From assembly GCA_018398765.1 (NCBI GenBank), contig JAHBMJ010000711.1, positions 1 through 42,211 of the forward strand: a stretch of DNA of 42,211 nucleotides. Direction: 5' to 3'. Position numbers and translations under genes: made by a program. Of this stretch, positions 21,090 through 31,841 are shown piece by piece. The notes under the pieces were generated by a model. The model was not told the DNA's origin and did not search any database. It worked only from the letters and a program-made list of their open reading frames with translations. Numbering within the stretch: position 1 is the first letter of the stretch; every line of letters begins with the position of its first letter. Origin of the DNA: Chromera velia (Eukaryota; Sar; Chromeraceae).

Positions 21090-23454
21090 TTGCTTGCATG
21101 AGTTGATTGAAACGTGAATTCGTATTGCTCTTACACGTCTTAGAAGTCGAAAGTACAAAAAAAGTTAAAAAAGAAAAAAAGTAGTACGTGTAACGGTTAC
21201 TTGACTGAGTAATACTGAGCTGTTCGTGTTTGCATTGGTCAATGACAATGTATGGTAGTGCTTCGTGTCTGGCCAACAGAAAACGTTTAGTGCCTTGACA
21301 GTGTTTGCCTGAGAAGAATGAAGGTCGAGAGCATGCATGTTTTATCTATCTATCTGTATGCAATGATGATGGAAGTCGTGAGCTCGTTTTGTTTGCATGA
21401 AGTTTGACATCATGTCGCACTTCCGGTTGCTTAGAGCAGAAAGAGAATTGAAGGACTCAATCAGCTGAAGAAGTCTTTCTATAAGACTCGATCAGCCTCT
21501 CAATTGTTAAATCCACTTATTTTCCGTCTTATCTCTTTGATACTTGCTGAGCAATGCGGGTGCGGGCAGGCGCAGTATTGGTTTTCCCATAACATGAGAA
21601 GTTTCTTCACTTCCGTCGATCCAAGGGTGAACACCTGTGCATCTGTTCTTGTGTATCTGTCTTTCTTTGGGAGGCAAGTCATGGCCGTTTGGGGGATGGC
21701 ATCAATTATGTCAATGAATAATGAATGGCTTGTATCGTTCATTTTTGTTCACGCTTCTATGAGTACCATGAGGTGTATGCAGTGTTCTGTATTTGTCGAT
21801 CAATGCTTTGATTACATATTGCCTGACAGTGCTCTACAATGGTATGATCACGTGTTGCCTAACAGTGTTCTGTTTCCTGTCGAGCGGCGTCGAACGCGTG
21901 ATGGGTGGGATGCGCTCGTTCTTGTAATTGGCCTCTTCCGGGTCGTATATTTTATGGCATGTTACGCCACGTGTATGGGATCAGTCAGTATGTACAGTTT
22001 GAAAAGAAATTTTGGTCTGCATGTGTCAGTCTGTCTCTGTATGCGCTTTCATCAATTGATCGCTCTTCTTGAGAAGTTCTTGACTCTTGAGAACTGGGAA
22101 TGGGTCTATAATTAAAGGAATTGGGTGAATTCTGGATGACCGAGAATGGCTATGAAAGACTTGAAAGCATTGTGTTGTATGTGTGCCGGAATGCGTTGAT
22201 TTGCCAAGTGATTTGCAGTCTGCATAATGTGCAAGTTGAAAGGCTTTTGAATAAAACGCTTCTCGGGTCTCTCGATCTACAATATATATTGCTGCGCATG
22301 AAGTCACGGTGCTCATTGCTACGGGCCTACGGCCGGTCGCCATATCCTTGAGGTATGGAGTCTTATATTAATTTACTTGTAAAGTCACTTAAATTTTGGT
22401 AAATTTATCTAAATTCGCTGCTTAAATCTAGACTTAAATTAATTTACGTAAATTCATATAAAATTGTAAATTCATTGATTTGATTAATTCATTTAAATTC
22501 ATTTAATGATTTAATTGTAAATTCAGTGTTTAATGCAGTCATTTTTGCAGAGTAGGTTTGTTCTTCTTCTAGTATCTCTAGGTTCATCTTTGTCTTTATA
22601 CATAAAGAATTTCAATTTGTACAATTAAGTTATGATGTTAGAACATGTTCTAGAACATGTTAATTTGAGCTGCAGAGCTGAACTGAAATTCATATATTTG
22701 CTTCCATTGAAATATGTAGAAATATGCTGTATTGTAACTTGCACAAGGGTGGCTAGAAGGGTGGCTGTTTTAGTATGTTTCGGAACTTCCAGGATTCTGA
22801 AGCTAAACAGCAAAATTAATCGATCAATCGATCGATCAGTCCTTTAGCACGCAAAGTGGCTAACTAGCTGCTGACTCTTTTTCAAGAACAGCACTGTAGA
22901 TAGCCGCTGAATCAGTGCCGATGGTATATGCCCTTTCTAGCCCTTTCTAGGCAGTGGACCTTAAGGGCATCCGGAACGTAAATCTTATGATTCCTATCCT
23001 AAGCCTACACTACTACGTACAACCGTTAAATATTATATAACTTAAACTTAATTTAATCTATTATATTGATATTAATTTTTTGGTAGTTAATTATTTGGTA
23101 ACTTCATGTAACTTTAGGTACTTTCAGTTACAAATTCAGTAAAAAATTCAGTTAAACAACTTAGCAAACAACCGTGTGACTGTTGTTTGAGTGTTGCGGG
23201 TCTGACCGTCACCGAGTCACGTGTTTCGGGTTTGGGATGGTTTGAACTTTGGCTTGTAAAGCTAGCTCTCACTCTGCTTGACACGTACTTAACCGGCTAT
23301 GGAAGACCGATGCAGTAGTAGTGAATCAACAGTTCCGATGTCAGTTCGAATTTGAGCTTCTCCGCCTCTCCCCACTCTACTCTTCTCCTCGGTCTTGTGC
23401 ACAACTTTGAAGGTCCACAAAAGTCCCTTTTCTTCTATTTCCAGATCCTGCTCC
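21090..23454. other. Intergenic stretch, one weak open frame
   Basis: A 203-codon open frame (21504-22115, plus) has no recognisable domain and its composition resembles the flanking non-coding DNA, so I do not call it a gene. Much of 21090-21300 is probably 3' untranslated sequence of the preceding gene. Bases 22370-23150 are AT-rich with many short AAATT words. A perfect 20-bp palindrome lies at 22642-22661. Confidence 0.5.
22642..22661. repeat. Perfect 20-bp palindrome
   Basis: AACATGTTCTAGAACATGTT reads the same on both strands without a spacer. It is built from two AACATGTT palindromes around CTAG. Its function is unknown; it could be a dimeric protein-binding site or chance. Confidence 0.85.
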
Positions 23455-25551
23455 TCAGTCGTCTCGCCCCCTCTTTTTTCCAACCAATTCGAGTGAGTCC
23501 TGATGGAAGAAAAAGAGAGATATAATGAAAACGAGAATCGTCTTAAGTGAGCTTACTGTACCCAGAAGCAGGGCGAGAGGGAGCACAGACAGACAAAAAC
23601 TCCAGATGCTGTCAGGCAGATGCACCAAATCAAAGAACTTTTCCCCTCTGTGTCTCTGTCTGTCTCTCTCTCCCCCACTTTATTTTCTTTCTGTTCTCTT
23701 TCTCGCCCTCTCTCGGCTCCTCCCTCTCCTCTTTGTCTTCCCTTTCTAGCTCACTCTCTTTCTTTCTCTTCTCTTTCTCTCGCTCTGTCTCTGCCTCTTT
23801 TTTTTTCTTTCTTTATTCCTATCGTTCGTCCATGCTTTCCTTCACTCCTTCTCTTTCTCGCCCCTTTGCCTCTCTCGCCCAGATACACACACAGATGTAC
23901 ACCAGAGCAGACAGAGCGAGATCGAGCAAACACACAAACTGAAAGCGGGACGAAAAAAAGACAAGAAAGGAAGCCAGCGTACCTCCTCTTCCCTCTGCAT
24001 CCCGCGAGATTGGTATTTTTCAACGACAGCCAGGGAAGCCATGGCTTTCTCCTTTTCTTTCTTCAGCATGATCGCCTGCAAACATGAAGTGATTTTAGCA
24101 ATCAGCTTCCTGATTTGCGTGACTTCTATGTCAAATGCGGGACGGTGCCGGCGCGTGGTTAAGCCTCACAAAAGAGAAACCAAGATGACAAGAGCAAACT
24201 TTTCCATTGACTGCTGTAAAAGCAGAAAAATGCTCAAAGGTGATGAGCGCCACGAAAGGAGGTCAAAGGGCGGAAATCTCTGCCCGCGCGTTTTTTGTGT
24301 TCATTGTAAATTGATGCACAAAGAATTAGTAAGAAGCAAGTCAACAAACAGATGCACGGAGTCTCACCTCAATCGCTTGTCTATCGGGAACCGCGACGTA
24401 TGCTCGGAAGTTTTCCTCCTCTCCGCCCCCTTCTCTTCCTGTTGCTGCAGCAGAAGAGGAAGAGGGAATATCCTCCATGCCTCCCCCCTGTTCCCTCTGT
24501 CTCTTCGACTGCGTCTCCCTCCACTCCTTCTCTGCCTTGTCTCTCTGTTCCATCTCCTTCGCCTGCTCTGCGAGGAGAAGAAGCCCATCCTCCTGCAAAA
24601 AGAGAGGGAACAGAGAGACGAGAAAGAAAGGAGCAAAACATAAGGAGAGACGGCAACGAGTCCATGATGAAATGAACCAACGAAACAGGCCAAACCAAAT
24701 CACAAAAGAAGGGGCCATGCAAACAGAGGTCAATAGACACAAATAGATGAAAAGCCGAAAAATCAACTAAAATCTTTGTGTGGTCGGGACAAGCGACGAT
24801 GAAAAAAAGAAAAAAGAACATCGGTCCTCATCCAAAAGTAAACCGCCAATCTCCCAACCACCCGTGATGGATGCTGAATTTCCCTAACACCCCACCGCCC
24901 CCTTCTTGCTTTTGCTGTACCCCTGACCTCATCCCTCCACCCGTAGTAGTCTGGTCCCAAATTCTTTCGGAGTTCCTTCCTGGTCCGTCTCGCCTGCTGG
25001 GCTGGTTCCTGGTTTGCGAACAACTCCCTCACACCTGCTCTCACACAGAGGGAGGGTGAGGGGGTTACGTCTCGAGTCACCAACCCTTCCCTCCCTCCTC
25101 AATCCGTTTTTGCGCAAAGGGGTGAAGCTTTTCATGGAGCGCTGAAGGGTGCTGTGGACGGACAAGAAGAAGAGATTCCGCAGGGCAAAAGGACGTGCCC
25201 AGCAGACAGACATGGCAGGAAATGAAGACGCAAGGACAAATAAGAACGACTTTTGACGAAGGAAAGATGGAGGACCATCGAGTGAGCACGCCTTGAACCT
25301 CTTTCATACTACCGGGCAAACCCGACAGACACATCTCCATTTGAGGGACAAAGCAACCAACCCTGCACATCGACCAACCAGGAAGATCCTTAGCAGCCCC
25401 GAAGTATTTGTACCCGTCCCCCCCGGCCAATTCGGCCCCCAATAACTGCGCACTCTGAGTTCCTGTCGGCAGCTTCATCTCGGCACCTCCAAGCTGCAAT
25501 CAGTAAATCAGTCAATGAGTCTCTCTCCCTCTTCTCTTCTCTTTTCTTTTC

Positions 25552-25588
<37 letters not shown>

Positions 25589-26957
25589 AATTCTTGCAAG
25601 AACACACCGACTGTTGCCCCCCCCTCCCATTCCATTCCAATACCGGGGGCCCTTTTGGATGTCCAGAGGGGGGAGGATTGGAACTTTGAGCACGGAGAGA
25701 GAGAATGATCTGGACCCAGACAGAGGAGGCGATGCTGTGGAAGGGGCGGATGGAAGCTCAGTGAAAGTGAAAAAACGAGGGTGAGGACAGACGTGGCAAG
25801 CAAAGCTTTTGATTGTCCATGGAGAGGCTCCTGGAAACTCCTGCCTGACTGTCTCCGTTCCTTCCCACCTACCACCTCGAGGTATTCGTTCTCGGCATCG
25901 GTGAAAACTCCCCTTTTTAAATTTCCGCTAACTTTTTGCATTTTCGTTCCTCTTTTTGGCAGAGTGCCTGCCCCCCCGTGCATGGCTGACTTGACTGACT
26001 GACTTCTTTGATTCTTCGTTCCCAGTGTCCCTTCTCTCTCAGCAGCTTGTTGATTTCATCGTTCAAGTCTCTGATTCGGGACTCCCCCAGACCCGCGTTC
26101 TGGATCTCCGCAATCTTCCTACTCATCTCCCGCACCACTTGGTTGCGCCTGTAGAAGACGGAAAGGGACGAGAAGGGAAGGTGTGGTGATGTTCCATGTG
26201 CTGATTTCTATAGCCATTGGGCACGCAAGATAGTGCCCATGAGTGTCTGGCCATTTCTTTCACGGAACTGAGGCAGGAAGAAGGGGAAACGTGGAAGAGA
26301 AGACAGCAGAAAGGGATGTCGAAGGAAGACGGGACATGAGACTACGCCGCTTGTAGAACTCATCATTGTGTTTGGGCTTCCTTTCATCACAGATACACAG
26401 ACAAAAACAAGAACAAATGAGAGCGGAGGTGCAGACACAGCAGTCCTCCTGCGGGCCCCTCTCTCCTCCCCCCCCGCTGACCAGAATTTGGCATCGTCCA
26501 ACACGTCACACTCAGAGGCAAGCTTCGGCCTTCTCCCTCTGTTCGGCTGGAGGATGCTGCAGCTCAACAGAGTGGAAAAAAGTGTGTCGCAAGTGCTTGA
26601 ATAACAATAGTATTCCATTCTGTCAGAGTCGGAGGGTGCTTGTACTAGTATCCATGACACGGTCAGTTACAGACTGCAGGAAATTGAACACGAAGTGCAC
26701 TGAGGGAAAAAACATGAAGCGCCCGCCAGCAGAGATGCAACAGAAAGGGTTGGCGCTTGAAGAGGGGNNNNNNNNNNNNNNNNNNNNNNNNNNNNNNNGG
26801 GGGGGGGGGGTGCGAACGGCCGCGGCTTGAAAGGCCACGATCACCTTGCCACCCCTTTTCTCACTCTGCCTCCCCACTCCAGTCAAGGCACTGACCTCTT
26901 CTTCATCGCATCCCAGCGATTGAGCATCGCCATCTGCCTCTCTGCGTTTCTCGCCAT
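23455..26957 (-). CDS. ISY1: Pre-mRNA splicing factor ISY1 homologue (8 exons, 288 aa)
   Basis: Minus-strand exons: 26957-26896, 26556-26482, 26148-26004, 25493-25379, 25034-24928, 24592-24368, 24075-23983, 23499-23455. Phases chain and total 867 nt, 288 aa against 285 in human. The start MARNAERQMAMLNRW is the typical ISY1 start. Then GRRPKLASEC, IAEIQNAGLGESRIRDLNDE and NKLLREKGHWERRIKEL, the near-invariant core. GYKYFGAAKDLPGVREL, ARRTRKELRKNLGPDYYGW and YVAVPDRQAIE follow. The terminal exon adds DSLELVGKKRGRDD and a stop. ISY1 belongs to the NineTeen complex of the spliceosome in the nucleus. The exon-2 acceptor at 26556 was preferred over one at 26538 because it gives the family length and a TGCAG consensus. 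Intron 1 contains the assembly gap. Introns carry (GT)n and pyrimidine tracts. Confidence 0.95.
26768..26798. other. Assembly gap (31 N) in ISY1 intron 1
   Basis: Thirty-one N bases are followed by a run of G. The true size is unknown. No ISY1 coding exon is lost, since exons 1 and 2 flank it intact. Confidence 0.99.
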
Positions 26958-27914
26958 GGTGCCTGCTCCTCAATTAATTTCTGTGTCGATCCAGGGAGAC
27001 GGGAAGAAGGTGAGGCAGATAAAGGAGCACCTTCAAACGGACAGGATAAAGACGAATTTGCACTCTAAGAAGGCAACCAGGGAGACGAAAGTAGACTTCC
27101 GAGTCGATGCAAAACTTGTGTCTTTACGATCGTTCTGCCTGAGTTCAAATAACCCGTAAGTCCCTAAAATTCTCACGACCCTTTGCTCGGAAGATTTTGT
27201 AGGGAAGCTCGCCGGGGAAAAAGTTAGATCAAGTTAAATTGTGAACCAGCTTTATCTTATTGTGAATTCCCAAGGGCTGCGTCCTCGAAGGGATGCAAAC
27301 AGAAGAGACGCTGTCAGAAATTGTCGGGCGCCCTCTTCTCTCTTCGAAAAGCTTTGATCATGCTTTGATCTGTGTCGGAGCGCGCGCGAAGTTTCGTTTT
27401 CGCCACACTTTTGCCTTCCGGGGCCGCCTCTGCTTTGCTTCCGTCTCCGAGCTCTGATCGTCGAAAACCTAGCTTCAGCTCTGATCGTCGAAAACCTAGC
27501 TTCTGGAGTCTGGACAGCAGACCCTCACAAGCCCTGACAGGGAGTCCGCGATAATCATACAGCCGCTCATCTGCCAGCTTGACTTTGATCATCTCCAGTC
27601 ATCTTATCCTGAGCCCAGAAGAGTCTTTGCGAAGGAGGCAAAGGTTCCTGGTTGTCAACTGAATTCCGAGACGTGCGTAGCTTGTTTGAGAAGAGCGTTG
27701 AAACTCTGAAGAGAGGAAGCGACAAGACATCCTTTTTGAGAAAATCTGTCAAAAGGTCAAAATAAGGGGAGAAGCAAGCCTACTTAGCTTCTGTTCCAGT
27801 ACTGCCATCCTTTGACTGCTTCGTGCTCTCTCTCTGCGTGCCTCTGGTCAATTTCCACCCAGAGCGTCTCGTCTCTTCTTCTCGTCTCGTGGTTTGTCTT
27901 GTGGAAGGATCGAA
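26958..27914. promoter_or_regulatory. Divergent upstream region of ISY1 and TOM22-like gene
   Basis: These 957 bases separate the ISY1 start (minus) from the proposed TOM22-like start (plus). A 27-bp unit beginning AGCTCTGATCGTCGAAAACC is perfectly repeated in tandem at 27450-27476 and 27477-27503. No other defined promoter element was recognised. Confidence 0.5.
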
Positions 27915-28664
27915 ATGGGGAACGTTCTTTCACGATCGCCTGTGGCTCAAAGAGCAGTAGTCAGTCATCTGCAGTCTTACATGTGCCTTGGTCTGGCGCG
28001 AATGAATTAGTACGGCGACTTTTTCTTTCTCTCATACTGCTTCACAGAGACCCATAGATGCAAGTCTGTCGGTCTGTCTGTCTGGCTCTGTCTTTCGATT
28101 AATTTTGCCCCCACTCCCATTCCCTGTTCTCTGTCTCTCCCTGTTGACTCCTGCTCTGTCGGTCCCCGTCGACTTCGACCCGCACGTCTCTGGAAGAGAA
28201 TGTCATCTCCCGCTCTCCCTAACTCCTTCCTTTCTGCTACGCCAGGCAGCCATTCTCGTTCTTCGTCTCTTGTGCGCTTCTTCACATGTTCCAAAATCAA
28301 ATTTGCTTTTCAACGCGACTGCACATGAGTACCACCATGAAGCCGCATTCAGATTTCCGGCTTGACACTCTTTTCTGCTTTTTATGTTACTCCGCTTCTG
28401 TCTAAACTTTTAATAATAATTGATTCCTCAATGAGAGGGGGGCCGCCTCAATGTCGAGTTTCCCGTCACCTTTTTCCATAGAAGAGAGACTTCAATCCTA
28501 TCCGCATGATCATGCAAGACTAGGCTCGCCTTCCTTTTGATCATGCGTCCCTGTTTTGTGAAAGATTTATTCTGCATCCAGGTCTTCCCTTTTACCGTCG
28601 CGTTCTTTTCCCCTGCCACCTTCTCTGCCGTGCTGCCAGCCTCCCTACCCACCTGCCTTTCTCC

Positions 28665-28712
<48 letters not shown>

Positions 28713-28930
28713 TTCTTTCTTTCTTTCTTTTCTTTCTTTCTTTCTTTCTTTCGAAAGATGCCTGCACGCTTCATAGGAGGGTGTGTGTGTATGTGAGAGG
28801 CTGTGTGTCTGTCCACACCGCAGTATGCACGTCTATGTGTGGATGTGCGCATGGTCCGAGCAAGTGAGCGCATCACGGGTGCATGGGTGCGTATTCGTCT
28901 CTCTCTCCCTCTCTCTCTCTCTCTCTGTCT

Positions 28931-28977
<47 letters not shown>

Positions 28978-29093
28978 TTCCTTCCTTCCTTCCTTCCTTC
29001 CTTCCCTTCCTTCCTTCCCTTCCTTCCTTCCTTCCTTTCTTCCTTTCTTCCTTTCTTCCTTTCTTCCTTTCTTCCTTTCTTCCTTTCTTTCTT

Positions 29094-29138
<45 letters not shown>

Positions 29139-29710
29139 CGTCCCTCCCTCCTTCCTTCCTTCCTTGCTTTCTTCCTTTCTTCCTTTTTTTCTTTCTTTCT
29201 TTCTTTCTTTCTTTCTTTTCTTTTTTTTTTTCTTTCTTTCTTTCTTTCTTTCTTTCTGTTTCTTTCTTTCTTTCTTTCTTTCTTTCTCTTTCTTTCTTTC
29301 TTTCTTTCTTTCTTTCGTTCTTTCTTTTTTTCTTCCTTCCTACCTTCCTTCCCTCCCTCCCTCCCTTCCTTCCTTCCTTCCTTCCCTCCTTCCTTCCTTC
29401 TTTCTTTCTTTCTTTCTCTCTTTTCTTTTTTCTTTCTGTCTGTCTGTCTGTCTTTCTTTCTTTCTTTCTTTCTCTCTTTCTTCCTTCCTTCCTTCCTTCC
29501 TTCCTTCCTTCCTTCCTTCCTTCCTTCCCTTTCTTTCTTTCTTTCTTTCTTTCTTTTTCTTTCTTTCTTTCTTTCTTTCTTTCTTTTTCTTTCTTTCTTT
29601 CTTTCTTTCCTTCCTTCCTTCCTTCCTTCCTTCCTTTCTTCCTTTCTTTCTTTCTTTCTTTCTTTTCTTTCCTTTCTTTTTTCTTTTCTTTTCTTTTCTT
29701 TTCTTTTCTT

Positions 29711-29757
<47 letters not shown>

Positions 29758-30304
29758 GTCTCTTGTCCGTGTGTGTCTTGTCTGTCTCTCTTCCCCTTCT
29801 TTGTCCTCCTCTTTCTCCCTCCACCCTCCCATCCATCTCCCTCTGCTTTTAAATGCCCCTTTCCGCCCCCCTCTCTCTCCCGCTCTCCGGCCAAACCGAC
29901 GTATCAAGTCATTCAGCACTACCTCACAGAAGCGTCCAGAAGAATCTGGTCGAAGTGGTCGTTACCATGGATGGTGTTTCTTTCTTCCATTTCTGTAGGA
30001 GGGAGGGACCTCATGATGAACGTTCACGCAGCAGTCTTGGCTCATGAGAACGAAGCAGACTTCGTTCCTGTGTGTGGCTTTATGACTTACATGCGTTCTC
30101 TCTCTTTCATTGTGTGTGCAGAATCGATTGGCCAAGTACAGCAGTGTTGCCTGGAATTGGGGTTCCACTGCTCTGTGGGTTGTGTGCACGTCCTTCATCG
30201 TCCTGGGTGTCCCTGTGTTCTTTGAGTACGAAAAGGAGTGCCAGATGTTCGACATGCAGGCACAGATGATGCAGGCACAACAAAACGCTGAGCCTGCTGC
30301 GTAA
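27915..30304 (+). CDS. TOM22: TOM22-like mitochondrial import receptor subunit
   Basis: The last exon (30122-30304) is well supported: TGTGTGCAG acceptor, then NRLAKYSSVAWNWGSTALW, a hydrophobic segment (VVCTSFIVLGVPVFF) and a charged tail EYEKECQMFDMQ, ending at TAA. This matches the single-span core of TOM22/TOM9, where the helix is followed by a short intermembrane-space tail. A proposed middle exon 29917-29973 (HYLTEASRRIWSKW...) and first exon 27915-27959 (MGNVLSRSPVAQRAV, donor GTCAGT) join in phase to give 94 aa, similar to the roughly 100-aa plant TOM9 form lacking the long acidic domain. The first exon is the weakest part; it was chosen for phase and a donor like those of neighbouring genes. 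TOM22 docks preproteins at the outer mitochondrial membrane. Intron 1 would be about 2 kb and contain the giant polypyrimidine tract. Confidence 0.65.
28667..28752 (+). repeat. (TTTC)n microsatellite
   Basis: An 86-base stretch consists almost only of TTTC units on the plus strand. It lies in the proposed first intron of the TOM22-like gene, about 145 bp before the much longer tract. Confidence 0.95.
28897..29763 (+). repeat. About 0.87 kb of nearly pure polypyrimidine (CT, TTTC, TTCC mixtures)
   Basis: The plus strand is C and T with only a handful of purines (for example near 28927, 29133, 29165, 29257, 29317, 29341 and a short CTGT run near 29438). Blocks of CT, CCTT, TTTC, TTTTC and TTCC alternate with mirror-like stretches. 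Apparent ORFs of 350-480 codons in all frames of both strands (poly Ser/Phe/Leu or poly Lys/Arg/Glu) are artefacts of this composition. Such a tract can form triplex (H-) DNA in principle. Confidence 0.95.
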
Positions 30305-31380
30305 CTGCAGTGTTCTAGCAGTGACCTGCGCATGCGACACGGGGAAGAGAGTTCTGCAGGTGTCACGGGGATTTGAGTCCTTCAAAAGTTCTTTTATTGT
30401 AGAAATTGTTTAAAAACACTTTGTTCAGAAGTCTCTTCAAAGGTTCAAAACTGGATATTTCTTTCTTTTAAACTTTAACTTGGACATACCTAGGGACATA
30501 CGGTTAAAGTCATATTTTATAATATTTTAATCTGTTTTTTTGAAAGGTTATTTCCTAGGTTGTTTCTATAGCTAGGTTTCTGACGTTTTTTTTCTTGAAA
30601 TTCAGTTTAATTGAACCATTTAAAAACTGTATGTACGTCTAGATCTAGGTTTAGATGTAAGTATGTTATGTAGGAAAGGACTAGGGAATGTACTAGCTAG
30701 GGAAACGAAAGGATTATTAAATAACATAACACATATTATGTGACATATATAACATTAATATCCAGTCTATAATCCAGAGGATTAATCGCCAGTGGTCTCC
30801 TCTCTATTGATTGATTGATTAATTAATTGATTGATTGATATGTTCCGCCCTAGGGCCTTCCCGCTATGTCTATCTGTCGCCAGAGCTAGGCTTAGCTAGC
30901 ATGGCGGGGCGTTCCCCAGCCTAAGCTGAAGTATCAGACCCCGCCCTCGGGGCCTGCCAGAGTCTGTTGCCCTGGCCACTGCTGCATGATTGTTCATTGT
31001 TCGAGCCACGGCTCTGGATCCGTGTTGGCTTTCCAGCCTGAAAATCGATCTGAAACGGCATGCAATTTGGGCTTCTTCGCTCTTCTTGTTTGCTTTATCA
31101 ATCTTCTTCTGTGGCTCCCTTCTTCCCTACCCTAACGCTCCTTTGGTTGTCTCTAAGTTATCAATTGTCTCCTCATATTCTTTTGTTAGTCTCTCGATCG
31201 CCTGCTGCCTTCCGGTGATTTCTGCATTTCTGGCTGCCAGAGCGTCTCCCTCTATGTGTCTGTACCGTTCTGGACACTCCTCAAACACCCTCCGTCTGAA
31301 TGACGCCCATCCCAAAAACTTATCCACTCCGGCATGGCATTCATTCAACAGAAAGCAGAAAAGCGTCGAGTTGTCTCTTT
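30305..31380. other. Intergenic stretch; unidentified minus-strand open frame at its end
   Basis: Bases 30370-30830 are AT-rich with (TTGA)n at about 30805-30839. On the minus strand a frame runs from the edge of repeat copy 1 (31380) to a stop near 31127. It starts with LFCFLLNECHAGVDKFLGW and ends in a charged, helical stretch (ERLTKEYEETIDNLE). It might be a LINE C-terminal remnant or an exon. I could not assign it. Confidence 0.35.
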
Positions 31381-31841
31381 GCTTTGTCCCCCCTGTCTGG
31401 CCACCTTATGGCGTCCAGACAGAAGGTAAAGCGAGGATAAGAGCCTTAGGGAAATTCTAGAGAAGGAACGTGAACAACACTCATTCGATCAGGCAACAGT
31501 TTACAGAAGGTTTAGCTCTAGAGCGATCTAAGATTCCAGTCAGCTGGGTTCATTCTATCATTACACAATTTCTACTTATGCTTCTCTCTGTTCCTCTCTC
31601 TCAGAGTCTTAGACTCCCGATCTATGCCAAACAGACATCAGACTCAAACGATGCTATCCGTTGCTCAAGTGACATGTTGCATGCTTGAATACGAAGGTCA
31701 GACTCGATTTCAACGACTTTGATCGACGCGCGCGACACGTACGAAGCAAAGCGCGGCGGCGGAATATGGCGCGGCATGCTGGCTCACTTAGTCACGGCGC
31801 ATGCGAAGGTTCAAAAGGCGGCGCCATAGAGTAGGACTCCA
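31381..31841 (+). mobile_element. 461-bp dispersed repeat, copy 1
   Basis: It begins GCTTTGTCCC and ends TAGGACTCCA. The same two ends and the same 461-bp length occur in copies 2 and 3. Near the start is a hairpin, CTGTCTGG and CCAGACAG around a 14-nt loop. No target duplication was found here (left flank TGTCTCTTT, right flank GAGATCCCC). There is no protein-coding capacity. Confidence 0.9.

Noticed and set aside
21504..22115. 203-codon plus-strand frame
   Set aside because: It has no recognisable domain, unusual composition and the base usage of surrounding non-coding DNA. It is more likely untranslated or intergenic.
23289..23483. Extended C-terminal ISY1 exon (DLEIEEKGLLWTFKVV...)
   Set aside because: The frame is open but lacks a good acceptor. 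The acceptor at 23500 gives a short in-phase terminal exon with a stop and the right total length.
26482..26538. Shorter ISY1 exon 2 starting at 26538
   Set aside because: It is in phase, but the acceptor at 26556 has a better consensus and gives the family's spacing before RRPKLASEC.
28592..30225. ORFs of 350-480 codons on both strands (poly Phe/Leu/Ser and poly Lys/Arg/Glu)
   Set aside because: They are a by-product of the polypyrimidine tract, which is open in all three frames on each strand. They have no domain and no plausible composition.
31470..31688. 72-codon frame repeated in the three 461-bp elements (also 34326 and 37905)
   Set aside because: It recurs because the element recurs. 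It overlaps the splice-like tract and shows no protein motif; differences among copies show no preference for silent sites.
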